From JAEDHM01 sp964368645 (GTDB lineage Bacteria > Bacillota > Clostridia > Christensenellales > CAG-1252), in the NCBI GenBank assembly GCA_964368645.1, contig CAYJBY010000006.1, positions 50,428 through 114,427 of the forward strand: a DNA stretch of 64,000 nt, in the 5' to 3' direction. Below are positions 44,376-52,800 of the stretch, piece by piece. The translations under genes and the position numbers were made by a program. The notes below the pieces were generated by a model, which worked only from the letters and a program-made list of their open reading frames with translations, did not search any database and was not told where the DNA came from. The number at the start of each line of letters is the position of its first letter. Within the stretch, counting starts at the first letter, position 1.

Positions 44376-45857
44376 ATGAAGAAATACACGATATTGATAA
44401 TAGCGGTTCTGCTGGCTTTGGCATTATCTCTTGCAGGCTGTGCCGTAAGCGGCAAATCGGCTTACGAGCTTGCGGTGGAAAACGGCTATGACGGCACAGT
44501 GACCGAGTGGCTGGAATCCTTAAAAGCAGGGGGCGGCGGCAATAGTATCGCCTCGGTGCAAAAGACTGCTACCGTGGGCTTGGTGGATACCTACACCATC
44601 ACCTACACGGACGGCACAACCTCCACCTTCAGCATAACCAACGGCGAGGACGGAGAATACGCAGGAGCAGGCTTATCCGCCTACGAGCTTGCGGTGGAAA
44701 ACGGCTTTGAGGGTACGATACAGGATTGGCTCAACAGTCTTCAGGCTGAAAGCGACACCTCAAACACGATACCCGTATCCACCAGTAAGGCGATTTTGTC
44801 GGTGGTAAGCGTTTTTGCGAAATTCGAGGTTTCGGGCGCAACCACCACGCCCACTCAAGCAGGAGCAGGCGTCATTATCGGCGGCGACAAGAGCAAGGGC
44901 GACGCGTATATAATCACCAATTTCCACGTGCTGTACTACGCAGAAGCAAGCTACAATCCTTTAACTGGCTCCACTAATTCCACGGGCACACTTCCCAAAA
45001 CGATTAAGGTGTTCCTGTACGGCTACGAGGTGGAAAGCGCGGAAATAGCGGATTACGGTATCGCCGCGAAGCTAGTGGGAGCGAGTATGACCAACGATAT
45101 CGCCGTGCTGAAAATCACAGGCAGTGACCTTTACAAAAACAGCGCGTCCAGAGTCGCGGACATAGCGGACAGCTCCGCAGTGGTTCCGGGAGATACGGCT
45201 ATCGCCATAGGCAACCCCGAGGCGAAGGGTATCGCGGCAACGACAGGCTCTATCAGCAAGAATTACGAAAATATCACTATGACCTTGGCGGACAACGCCA
45301 CCACAGGCAGTATCCGCGTTATGCGTTACGACACTTCCGTCAACCAAGGCAACAGCGGCGGCGGACTGTTTAACGCCAAGGGCGAGCTTATCGGCATAGT
45401 CAACGCCAAGGACAAAACCGCGGAAGATTTTAACTACGCGATACCTTCCAATATGGCGTTATCGGTAGCCCACAGCATAATGCGCAACTGCAACGGCGAC
45501 ACGGTGGAAGGAGAAGGACAGGTATTGACTACCTCGGTTTGCACCATAGGTATGACCACACGGCTCAAAAGCTGTTATTCCTACGTGGAAGAAGCTACGG
45601 GCTTAACGCGTATAAAATACGTTGTCAACGTGGTGAGCGTAACGGCAGGCTCGATAGCGGACGGCAAAATCAAGGTCGGCGACGTTATCACTTCCTTTAG
45701 CTACGACGGCAAAACCCATGCGGTTGACAGCCCCTACACGATGACCGATTGCCGATTCGACTGGGTTAAGGACAGCCAACTCACTCTCAATCTGGAAAGA
45801 GACGGCGCACCCCTCACGGTGACGCTGACCTTGAGCAAAATCGATTCCGTCAATTAA
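44376..45857 (+). CDS. Surface lipoprotein with trypsin-like (HtrA-type) serine protease domain, copy 1
   Basis: The 493-residue protein has lipobox LAGC (Cys22). Two copies of the short module SAYELAVENG(Y/F)-(D/E)GT--(E/D)WL-SL flank a DTYTITYTDGTTSTFSITNG block at residues 27-125. The protease domain follows, with the triad H184 (ITNFHV), D241 (TNDIAVL) and S327 (QGNSGGG), and then a C-terminal PDZ-like part with VKVGDVITSFSY-type sequence. HtrA-like enzymes remove or repair damaged exported proteins or process surface proteins. It is a paralogue of the next gene: protease parts are closely similar, N-terminal linkers differ. GAGG stands before ATG 44376. Confidence 0.9.
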   Translation: MKKYTILIIAVLLALALSLAGCAVSGKSAYELAVENGYDGTVTEWLESLKAGGGGNSIASVQKTATVGLVDTYTITYTDGTTSTFSITNGEDGEYAGAGLSAYELAVENGFEGTIQDWLNSLQAESDTSNTIPVSTSKAILSVVSVFAKFEVSGATTTPTQAGAGVIIGGDKSKGDAYIITNFHVLYYAEASYNPLTGSTNSTGTLPKTIKVFLYGYEVESAEIADYGIAAKLVGASMTNDIAVLKITGSDLYKNSASRVADIADSSAVVPGDTAIAIGNPEAKGIAATTGSISKNYENITMTLADNATTGSIRVMRYDTSVNQGNSGGGLFNAKGELIGIVNAKDKTAEDFNYAIPSNMALSVAHSIMRNCNGDTVEGEGQVLTTSVCTIGMTTRLKSCYSYVEEATGLTRIKYVVNVVSVTAGSIADGKIKVGDVITSFSYDGKTHAVDSPYTMTDCRFDWVKDSQLTLNLERDGAPLTVTLTLSKIDSVN

Positions 45858-45920
45858 CGGCAGAGGTTGCTTTTCCGCATATTAATCGGAATTATCCCTT
45901 GCCTTGGGGGAGTTTTCCGC

Positions 45921-45949
45921 TTAGGTGTGGGGATTACCGCCGATATGAT
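45921..45949 (+). promoter_or_regulatory. Possible promoter of the second lipoprotein protease
   Basis: TTAGGT (45921-45926), 17 bases, TATGAT (45944-45949). The -35 match is weak. Confidence 0.35.
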
Positions 45950-46033
45950 TAAAAACAGCTTATGAGGACAGGGGAAACTTTCCGCGGTCACACCGCAGGG
46001 ATACCCTTTCCGCCGAATATAGGAGATTAAACT

Positions 46034-47941
46034 ATGAAAAAACGCATTTGGCTAATAACGCTTACCGTCATTTTGGCGGTGCTTGCGCTGACGTTTACCG
46101 CCTGCGCTCCGACGCAAACGGAGCAAAAGGACTATTCGGAAATCTTTGCTATGGCGCAGGACGCAGGTTACACAGGCACCCTTGAGGAGCTGATAGAGGC
46201 TTTTAAGGGTGATTCCGCCTACGAAATCGCCGTTGCCAACGGCTACGAGGGCACTGTAACCCAGTGGCTGGCAAGTCTTGCCGGCGCGAAGGGCGAAACT
46301 CCCACTATCGGCGACAACGGCAATTGGTTTATCGGCGGCGAGGACAGCGGAGTTAAGGCAACGGGCGAGAAAGGCGCAACGGGAGTAGGTATCAGCGGCA
46401 TAGCTAAAACCGCATCAGACGGCGGCACGGACACCTATACGGTCACTTATACGGACTCCACCACCTCAACCTTCACCGTAACCAACGGGGTTTCACCCAC
46501 CGTATCGATTAGCGAGGACGGCTACTGGTGCATAGGCGGAGTTAAGGGAGAGGTCAAAGCCCTCGGCGAGGACGGCACAGACGGCAGAGGTATCGCAAGC
46601 ATAGCAAAAACTTCCTCCGAAAACAATATAGACACCTACACCATCACCTATACGGACGCGACAACTTCCACCTTTACCGTAACCAACGGCGAGGACGGAG
46701 AATACGCAGGAGCAGGCTTATCAGCCTACGAAATCGCGGTTAGACAGGGCTTTGAGGGCACCGAGGAGCAGTGGATAGCCTCCCTTAACGGCACCAACGG
46801 ACAATCCGCCTACGAGGTGGCTGTTGCCAACGGCTACGAGGGAAGCGTTCAGGACTGGGTTATCGCGCTGTATTCCTCCTTTTCCGATACCGCGGAAAGC
46901 ACTGCGATAGCAGGAAGTAAGGCGGTTCTGTCCGTGGTAAGCGTTTACGCAACGGTGCAGTACACGAGCTATAGCGGCACGTGGCCGCCGACGCCTACCA
47001 CCTCTACAAGCGTCAAGGCAGGAGCAGGCGTGATTTATAAGGACGATAAGGCGGCGGGTGACGCGTATATAATCACCAATTTCCACGTAGTTTACGCGGA
47101 AGATACCTTGGCAAGCAGTGTTTCCGTATATCTGTACGGCTACGAATTTGCGCAGAACGCCATTCCTGCCACCATAGTGGGCGGCAGTATGACCAACGAC
47201 ATCGCGGTGCTGAAAATCACAGGCAGTGAGCTTTATAAGAACAGCGCGTCAAGAGCCGCCGAGATAGGCGACAGCGCGAGCTTGGTTTTGGGGCAGACGG
47301 CAATCGCGGTGGGTAATCCCGAATCCAAGGGGCTTGCGCTTACCGCAGGCGTTATCAGCAAGAACTTTGAGAATATCACCCTGACCTTAGCCGACGAAAA
47401 AACCACAGGCAGTTTTAGGGTAGTGCGCTACGATACTTCCGTCAACAGCGGTAACAGCGGCGGCGGACTTTTCGACGGCAAGGGCAGACTGATAGGCATA
47501 GTCAACGCCAAGGACAAAACGGCTTACGACTTTAACTACGCGCTTCCGATTAACGTATCGGCTTCAATAGCGGACAGCATTATCCGCAACTGCAACGGCG
47601 AAGACGTGCTTGTAACCTCGGTTTGCACACTGGGCGTAACCACCCAATCCCAGAGCAGTTACTCCGAGGTCGATCCCTTAAGCGGCTTGACCTACGTTAA
47701 GCACAAGGTCGAAATATCAGACGTAACCGCGGATTCGATAGCTGACGGCAAATTCCAAGTGGGCGACGTGCTGATAAGCTTTACCTACGGCGGCAAAACG
47801 GTTGTTGTCGATAATCCTTACACCCTGCACGATTACAGATTCGACTGGGTTAAGGACGAAACCATAACCTTTACAGTGGATAGGAACGGCGAAACGGTAA
47901 GCTTCGACTTGGTGCTTTCCGTAGTAACCGAGGTGAAATAA
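46034..47941 (+). CDS. Surface lipoprotein with trypsin-like (HtrA-type) serine protease domain, copy 2
   Basis: The 635-residue paralogue of the preceding gene has lipobox FTAC (Cys24). Its N-terminal region (25-290) is longer, with four of the AYEIAVANGYEGT..WLASL-type modules (the first one degenerate), a GEKGATGVGISGI stretch and two further DTYT(V/I)TYTD-TTSTFTVTNG blocks. The triad is H351, D389 and S475 (SGNSGGG), followed by the same PDZ-like end. The duplication points to different targets or different distances from the membrane. A 170-base gap with only a weak promoter separates it from copy 1, so they may be cotranscribed. Confidence 0.9.
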   Translation: MKKRIWLITLTVILAVLALTFTACAPTQTEQKDYSEIFAMAQDAGYTGTLEELIEAFKGDSAYEIAVANGYEGTVTQWLASLAGAKGETPTIGDNGNWFIGGEDSGVKATGEKGATGVGISGIAKTASDGGTDTYTVTYTDSTTSTFTVTNGVSPTVSISEDGYWCIGGVKGEVKALGEDGTDGRGIASIAKTSSENNIDTYTITYTDATTSTFTVTNGEDGEYAGAGLSAYEIAVRQGFEGTEEQWIASLNGTNGQSAYEVAVANGYEGSVQDWVIALYSSFSDTAESTAIAGSKAVLSVVSVYATVQYTSYSGTWPPTPTTSTSVKAGAGVIYKDDKAAGDAYIITNFHVVYAEDTLASSVSVYLYGYEFAQNAIPATIVGGSMTNDIAVLKITGSELYKNSASRAAEIGDSASLVLGQTAIAVGNPESKGLALTAGVISKNFENITLTLADEKTTGSFRVVRYDTSVNSGNSGGGLFDGKGRLIGIVNAKDKTAYDFNYALPINVSASIADSIIRNCNGEDVLVTSVCTLGVTTQSQSSYSEVDPLSGLTYVKHKVEISDVTADSIADGKFQVGDVLISFTYGGKTVVVDNPYTLHDYRFDWVKDETITFTVDRNGETVSFDLVLSVVTEVK

Positions 47942-47978
47942 CCAAGGACAAAGGGCGAAAAAGCTCCTGCAATAAGGC

Positions 47979-48008
47979 TAACCGCAGAGGACAAAAGTTT
48001 TGCGGTTA
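47979..48008. other. Hairpin between the protease and MerR genes
   Basis: TAACCGCA (47979-47986) pairs with TGCGGTTA (48001-48008). No T run follows, so it may be a weak terminator or an RNA-stabilising structure. Confidence 0.4.
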
Positions 48009-48093
48009 ATCAGCCCGTTGCAAGACCTGACCGCCTTTTTCCGTCAATAAACAACCGCAGAAAACGTAACGGTTTTTTCCGTAGAGAGGAGCG

Positions 48094-48894
48094 ATGGAAC
48101 AACTGCTTAGAATTGCGGATATTACCACCTGCTTGGGAATAAGCTCGCGCACCCTCCGCTATTATGAAGCGGAGGGGCTTTTGCACGCAGTTCAAAAGGA
48201 CGGCAAGGGGCGCAGATTCTACTCGGCGGAAGAGGTTTTGCGGCTTTTAACGCTGATTAAGCTCCGCGACTCGGGGCTGAATATCGCCGCGCTTAAGCAG
48301 TACGTTGCAGGCAACGCGGATTTTGCCGCCGAAACCGCTCTTAGGACGGCGCGTATCTCCGAGCTGTCCGTAAACGCCGCGCTTTTATCCCCTTATTACG
48401 CAAAATCGGGCTTATATACCGTGGAACCCAAGGTGCTTGAGGGGGGCTGTTTTTTCAAGCGCACCCTAAGAGTCAGCGACACCGCCGACCTACAGGAAAA
48501 GCTTGGGGCGTTGTATATGGACGCTATCCGCAAGGGCTTTTCGCTGTCGGAAGAATTGCCGCACCTGATGAGCTTCGAGGGCGACGTTTTTATAAGGGAT
48601 TTTTTAGCCACCTTTTACATACCCGTTTCGGGAGGACAGCCCCTAAGCGAGGTTTTTCCGCCGCTCAACTGCGTTGCAACATACCATCGGGGCAGTCTGG
48701 AAACCTTACCCATAGCCTACGAGGCGTTGGATCGCTATTGCGCCGCCTACGATACGCCGCGCGTCGCGCCTGTGCTTCTGTGCAATTTGGAAGGCTACAA
48801 CAAGACCGCCGATCCGTCGAGGTTTTTGACGGCGGTTTTTTATCCGGTGGAGAGCGTTAAGGGCTTAGAGCGCACCACGCTTATGGTGAGTTAG
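48094..48894 (+). CDS. MerR-family transcriptional regulator, copy 1
   Basis: The 266-residue protein has the N-terminal winged helix of the MerR family (LRIADITTCLGISSRTLRYY, residues 5-24), followed by the usual recognition and dimer helix (LLTLIKLRDSGLNIAALKQYV). The C-terminal 150 residues look like a small-molecule or effector-binding domain but lack a metal-binding cysteine pattern. GAGAGGAG precedes the ATG. It ends 1 base before a second MerR gene, so the two are translationally coupled and may form hetero-oligomers or regulate each other. Their target is unknown; no transporter or resistance gene lies next to them. Confidence 0.88.
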   Translation: MEQLLRIADITTCLGISSRTLRYYEAEGLLHAVQKDGKGRRFYSAEEVLRLLTLIKLRDSGLNIAALKQYVAGNADFAAETALRTARISELSVNAALLSPYYAKSGLYTVEPKVLEGGCFFKRTLRVSDTADLQEKLGALYMDAIRKGFSLSEELPHLMSFEGDVFIRDFLATFYIPVSGGQPLSEVFPPLNCVATYHRGSLETLPIAYEALDRYCAAYDTPRVAPVLLCNLEGYNKTADPSRFLTAVFYPVESVKGLERTTLMVS

Positions 48895-48895
48895 T

Positions 48896-49966
48896 ATGGC
48901 AAAACGTCACGACAGGCTATTGAAAATAACCGAACTCGCTTCCGCCGTGGGTATGACTCCGAGAACCCTGCGCTACTACGAGGACGAAAAACTGATTACT
49001 CCTGCGGCGGTGGATTTTGACAGCAATTACCGCTATTACGGCGCGGAAAACGTCAGCCGATTGCTTTTGCTAAAAAAACTTCGGACGGCAGGGCTTAATA
49101 TGTCCGAGCTGAAAGCCTATCTGGACGGACGGCTGAATATGCGCGAAAAGGTAAAGGGCGTTTTTGCGGAAATCGAAAGCACAAAACGGGGCTTGAAAGC
49201 GTTGTCCGCTTTCGGGGAGCAGGACGAGCACCTTGCCGAAGAGGAACAACTGCCTGCCGCACCCTGCGTAAAAGTCACCGCGCAAATCGAAAAATTATCG
49301 GATATATTCGGGCTTATCAAGGAAGCGGTAGGCGAGTGTATCCGTAAAAGACTGCACCTTAACGTCGAAAGACCTTTCCTCATAAGTATTGCTCCGCTCG
49401 GAGCGGACGGCACGGCAACGGCAGAGGGAAAAGATAAGTTGACGGCGGACGAGAACACCCCAACCGAGCAAGAACGGAATACAGTAGGGGATACCTCAAC
49501 CGAAGACACACTGCAAACATACAACCGCTTTCCGACAGCAGAAGATAAGTTGACGACAGACGAGAACACCGCAACCGAGAACGCACGGAATACAAAAGGG
49601 GATACCCCAACCGAAGACACACTGCAAATTGACAATTGCTTTTCGACAGCGGAAGCTACGCTGACGGCAGGGAAGGGCAACGGCTATCGCGGTTTTTTCA
49701 GCGCAATAACACCTGCTTTGGCTACGGTATTTTGTTTTTTACAAGAGGAGAAAAAACCGTCCTACGCCGCCGCCTTTAGCGAAACGGACGTGCTTTCCGC
49801 GGTATGCAAGAACGCGGACGATATTAATGAAACGGTTGCAAGGCTTGCGGATACTGCAAAAGAAAAAGGGCTGATACCCTCCGCCGCGCCGTTTTTGGTG
49901 CCTGTGGAATTGCACAACCCCGATTCCGCTTTTACAGTCTATCTCCCGATAAAATTACACGCCTAA
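48896..49966 (+). CDS. MerR-family transcriptional regulator, copy 2, with internal repeat insertion
   Basis: The 356-residue protein starts with a MerR winged helix (LLKITELASAVGMTPRTLRY, residues 8-27) and a dimer helix like its neighbour. Between about residues 178 and 262 it carries an unusual polar, Thr/Glu-rich stretch built of a 37-residue tandem repeat, one copy from DKLTADENTPTEQERN and the next from DKLTTDENTATENARN, plus a third partial copy. The 111-bp units start at 49433 and 49544. The last part (GYRGFFSAITPALATVFCFL, then VPVELHNPDSAFTVYLPIKL) resembles the effector domain end of copy 1. The repeat looks like a flexible linker gained by slippage. Confidence 0.85.
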   Translation: MAKRHDRLLKITELASAVGMTPRTLRYYEDEKLITPAAVDFDSNYRYYGAENVSRLLLLKKLRTAGLNMSELKAYLDGRLNMREKVKGVFAEIESTKRGLKALSAFGEQDEHLAEEEQLPAAPCVKVTAQIEKLSDIFGLIKEAVGECIRKRLHLNVERPFLISIAPLGADGTATAEGKDKLTADENTPTEQERNTVGDTSTEDTLQTYNRFPTAEDKLTTDENTATENARNTKGDTPTEDTLQIDNCFSTAEATLTAGKGNGYRGFFSAITPALATVFCFLQEEKKPSYAAAFSETDVLSAVCKNADDINETVARLADTAKEKGLIPSAAPFLVPVELHNPDSAFTVYLPIKLHA

Positions 49967-50007
49967 CCGCCACATTTTTCCGATTAATCAATCTATTCCG
50001 CCATTCG

Positions 50008-50047
50008 GCGAGATTCTTCGTTGCGAAAGTTCGCGACTCAGAATGAC
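50008..50047. repeat. Single right arm of the R-type element
   Basis: GCGAGATTCTTCGTTGCGAA ... CAGAATGAC; it and its flank are almost identical to the arm at 51728-51767. Confidence 0.8.
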
Positions 50048-50079
50048 ACGTTCATTCCGTTATTTCTTTCCAACCGCTA

Positions 50080-51210
50080 TTAGGTTCCGGATTTTAGGAC
50101 GTCAAGGTACGCGGTATATTCAAAAATTCTGTTTCTAACTTTTGCGGTTTTTTCCGATAGAATTCCGCAATTAACCAACACCTTAACCGCTCCTGCTACG
50201 GTGTTGTAGGACAGCCCCAATGCCGAGGCGGCTCTTTTGATTTCAAAAATCGGCTGTTCCATTGAGTATTTATACACAGTCAACACGGTTGCCTTTGCTC
50301 CGCTTATCAGCCTAGCGTCCTCATTCACCTGTCGGGTTATCTGTCCTATGGTGTCAATACAATCGTTACAAGTCTCGATTACTCCCGTTAAAAAGAATTT
50401 TATCCATTGCTCGTAATCGCCCTTGACGCGCACTTGCCTTAAGCGGTCATAGTACTCCGTCCTATTGCTTTTCAGAAAAAGCGACATATAAAAAATAGGG
50501 GTGCTAAGCTCCTTACTGTCCAACAGCATAAGGGTAATCAGCATTCTGCCGATTCTTCCGTTGCCGTCAAGAAAGGGGTGTATTGTCTCAAACTGATAAT
50601 GCACAAGGGCAGTCTTCAGCAGGGTATCCATCTCGTACTCGTTAATAAATTTTTCCAAATCGCCCATTGCCTGCGTCATATCCGAGACGGTGGGCGGCAC
50701 ATACCTTGCGGTGCTGATAGTGCTGTTAGCCGAGCCTATCCAGTTTTGGCTTTTTCTAAGCTCGCCCGTATTCTTTTCCTGTCCGCGCACCCCCTGCAAA
50801 AGCACCTCGTGAGTTAAGCAGAGCAGTCGCGTACAAATCGGAAGTTCCTTCGTTTTTTCAATAGCAAAATTCAAAGCGTTGACGTAATTAACCACGTCGT
50901 CAACGTCAAGATTGACGGCAACGTCCACGGTTGGACTGAAAATATCTTCCAAGGTTGCTTGAGTACCCTCAATCTGACTGCTAAGCAACGCCTCTTTTCT
51001 AACGTATGCACCCAACAACAATTCCTTATCGGGAATATAATCCGCTTGCGCGTCGAGGCGGCCTAAAAGATTGTGAGCTTTCGCCAACATCAAAACCAGC
51101 TCCTCGTCCAGTTCTATTTCAGGAAAAGGCGGTAGTTTATTAGGTTTATAGGCTTGGTACGCGGCGGCTCCGCTAAGTACCGTAATCGTTTCACCGGCTC
51201 TGTTTTTCAT
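50080..51210 (-). CDS. Fic-domain protein with C-terminal winged helix
   Basis: The 376-residue protein has the class II inhibitory motif S77-S-Q-I-E81-G, a Fic core with HPFLDGNGRIGR at residues 211-222, and a C-terminal helix-turn-helix (IFEIKRAASALGLSYNTVAG, about residues 308-327). It is of the widespread Fic/DOC type related to Shewanella SoFic, an AMP-transferase that also modifies itself. The start MKNRAGET at 51210 is chosen because AAGGAGG precedes it; a longer start would cover that site. The promoter carries repeated inverted operators, which fits autoregulation by the winged helix. Domain order differs from the Fic protein at 5207-6097, so they are not recent duplicates. Confidence 0.9.
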   Translation of the reverse strand: MKNRAGETITVLSGAAAYQAYKPNKLPPFPEIELDEELVLMLAKAHNLLGRLDAQADYIPDKELLLGAYVRKEALLSSQIEGTQATLEDIFSPTVDVAVNLDVDDVVNYVNALNFAIEKTKELPICTRLLCLTHEVLLQGVRGQEKNTGELRKSQNWIGSANSTISTARYVPPTVSDMTQAMGDLEKFINEYEMDTLLKTALVHYQFETIHPFLDGNGRIGRMLITLMLLDSKELSTPIFYMSLFLKSNRTEYYDRLRQVRVKGDYEQWIKFFLTGVIETCNDCIDTIGQITRQVNEDARLISGAKATVLTVYKYSMEQPIFEIKRAASALGLSYNTVAGAVKVLVNCGILSEKTAKVRNRIFEYTAYLDVLKSGT

Positions 51211-51220
51211 AATGCCTCCT

Positions 51221-51358
51221 TGAAATACCACTTATCTTTATTATAGCCTTATTTCACGTTTTGTCAATATCTTGAAATAACAAACCTAAAAATCGGTTCT
51301 TATTTCACGTTTTCGTATTTTCTTGAAATAACGAGCTTAAAAACTGGGTTTTATTTCA
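51221..51358 (-). promoter_or_regulatory. fic promoter and multi-site operator array
   Basis: The minus-strand promoter is TTGACA (51262-51267), 16 bases, TATAAT (51240-51245). Two identical operators TTATTTCA-N16-TGAAATAA lie at 51249-51280 and 51300-51331, 51 bp apart. Single half-sites are at 51221-51227 (over the ribosome binding site region) and 51351-51358. The first operator covers the -35 box and spacer. Confidence 0.8.
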
Positions 51359-51436
51359 AGGCTATGGGAACAAAACACTTTTATGCGAATACGAAACGAG
51401 ATACCCACTCCCACAACCCACGTCATTACAACCCCC

Positions 51437-51504
51437 CGATACTGTCATTCCTTCGGTACTGTCATTCACTCGATACTGTCATTCCTCCGATACTGTCATT
51501 CTGA
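51437..51504. repeat. Four copies of a 17-bp tandem repeat leading into an R arm
   Basis: Units CGATACTGTCATTCCTT, CGGTACTGTCATTCACT, CGATACTGTCATTCCTC and CGATACTGTCATTCTGA run head to tail; the last is the start of a complete R left arm. The unit seems to be an amplified arm tip. Confidence 0.75.
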
Positions 51505-51767
51505 GGAACAATTTATTGTGACGAAGAATCTCGCATCTATGCGCTCTTTTTTTTATCCTTTTGCGTCGGGGTTCCCCGCAAAAACACGTATTATTCCCGG
51601 GGTTCCCCACAAGAATATGTAATATTGTTGTGGGGTGGGTTTTGTGGGGTGGTTGTAGAATCTCGCGTTTACGCGCTTTTTTCTTTATCCTTATTACTCC
51701 TATTTCCTCAACCTATTCCGCCATTCGGCGAGATTCTTCGTTGCGAAAGTTCGCGCCTCAGAATGAC
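51495..51767. repeat. R-type element containing two nested E elements
   Basis: A left R arm starts at 51495 and the right arm ends at 51767. An E unit starts at about 51568 (GGGGTTCCCCGCAAAAAC), is interrupted at about 51598-51640 by a complete second E unit (GGGGTTCCCCACAAGAAT ... GTGGGGTGGG), and then resumes with TTTGTGGGGTGG. It is followed directly by GTAGAATCTCGC of R. Along with the operator array and M14 promoter this explains 51211-51910. Confidence 0.8.
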
Positions 51768-51874
51768 ACGTCCACGCGCTGTTTTCCAACCGCCTTACTC
51801 ACATTCCTTTCGACAGGGTTTTGCAAAAAAAACGGTAAGTCGTTGCACAATGCGCAAAAAACCTGCCCAGTCAA

Positions 51875-51904
51875 TTCGACAAAGGACAAAATAAGAGGTA
51901 TAAT
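51875..51904 (+). promoter_or_regulatory. Promoter of the M14 peptidase gene, possibly leaderless
   Basis: TATAAT (51899-51904) ends 6 bases before the ATG; TTCGAC (51875-51880) lies 18 bases upstream. Transcription would start at or very near the ATG. AAGAGG at 51893-51898 could also act as a distant ribosome binding site if another promoter is used. Confidence 0.5.
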
Positions 51905-51910
51905 ATATTT

Positions 51911-52789
51911 ATGGAATTTTTCGGTTACGAGGAACTTTTACAGGAAGCGCGGCATTACAGGGGCAAGGGCAGAATGAAGCCCATAGGCACCTCTCTTTTC
52001 GGACGCTACATTCTGGCGGTTATTCCCGAAAAGCGTCCTACTGTGATTATTCACGGCGGTATTCACGCAAGGGAGCATATCACTTCCAAGCTGGTTTTTG
52101 AAATGGCAAAGGCATACGAGGGCGACCGCGTTATGTTTATCCCTATGGTAAATCCCGACGGCGTGGAGCTGTGCGTCAGAGGCGTTACCACCGCACCCGA
52201 GGGGCACCGCAAGCACCTGCTGAAAGTCAACGGCGGCAAGGACTTTTCGCGTTGGAAGGGCAACGGCAGAGCGGTTGACCTTAACGTCAATTTTCCTGCC
52301 GACTGGGGCTTAGGCGCAGGCAACTGCACCCGTCCCAACGCAGAGGGCGGTTTTGTGGGAATGTTCCCGTTTTCCGAAAGAGAATCCAAGGTAATGCGCG
52401 AAGTCACGATGAAATACGATCCGTCGGTGACGGTCAGCTATCACTGCAAGGGAGAGCTTGTTTATTACGGTTTCAAGGATTTTCCCGACTACCCCGAGGA
52501 AGTACAGCTCTTCGCCGACGCCACAGGTTACGCAACGGAGCGCACCCCCGAAAGCCGCGGCGGTTACAAGGACTGGTTTGTTTCCGGCACCTCAAGACCT
52601 GCGGTAACGATAGAGGTCGGCTCGGACGAATACGGCTATCCCTTCCCCTATACCGAACTGGATAAAATCCTTGCCCAAAACGCAAAAGTTCCCCAAATCG
52701 CCGAGGAAATCGCACAACGCGTAACCCGACACAAACCCAACTACGACGACGGATTCAGACCTTTAGGCGAGATAATAAGACCTCGCTAG
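51911..52789 (+). CDS. M14-family zinc carboxypeptidase
   Basis: The 292-residue protein has the M14 zinc site: H52 and E55 in IHAREH, H178 in SYHCKGE, and the catalytic glutamate E235 in AVTIEVGSDE; NPDG and DLNVNFP are further family motifs. It has no signal peptide, so it acts in the cytoplasm. Cytoplasmic members of this group in Bacillota cut gamma-D-Glu-meso-DAP bonds of recycled cell-wall peptides, which would fit the DAP-type wall indicated by ddh; this is inferred. It is followed after 11 bases by tadA with which it forms an operon. Confidence 0.88.
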   Translation: MEFFGYEELLQEARHYRGKGRMKPIGTSLFGRYILAVIPEKRPTVIIHGGIHAREHITSKLVFEMAKAYEGDRVMFIPMVNPDGVELCVRGVTTAPEGHRKHLLKVNGGKDFSRWKGNGRAVDLNVNFPADWGLGAGNCTRPNAEGGFVGMFPFSERESKVMREVTMKYDPSVTVSYHCKGELVYYGFKDFPDYPEEVQLFADATGYATERTPESRGGYKDWFVSGTSRPAVTIEVGSDEYGYPFPYTELDKILAQNAKVPQIAEEIAQRVTRHKPNYDDGFRPLGEIIRPR

Positions 52790-52800
52790 GAGCAGATACA

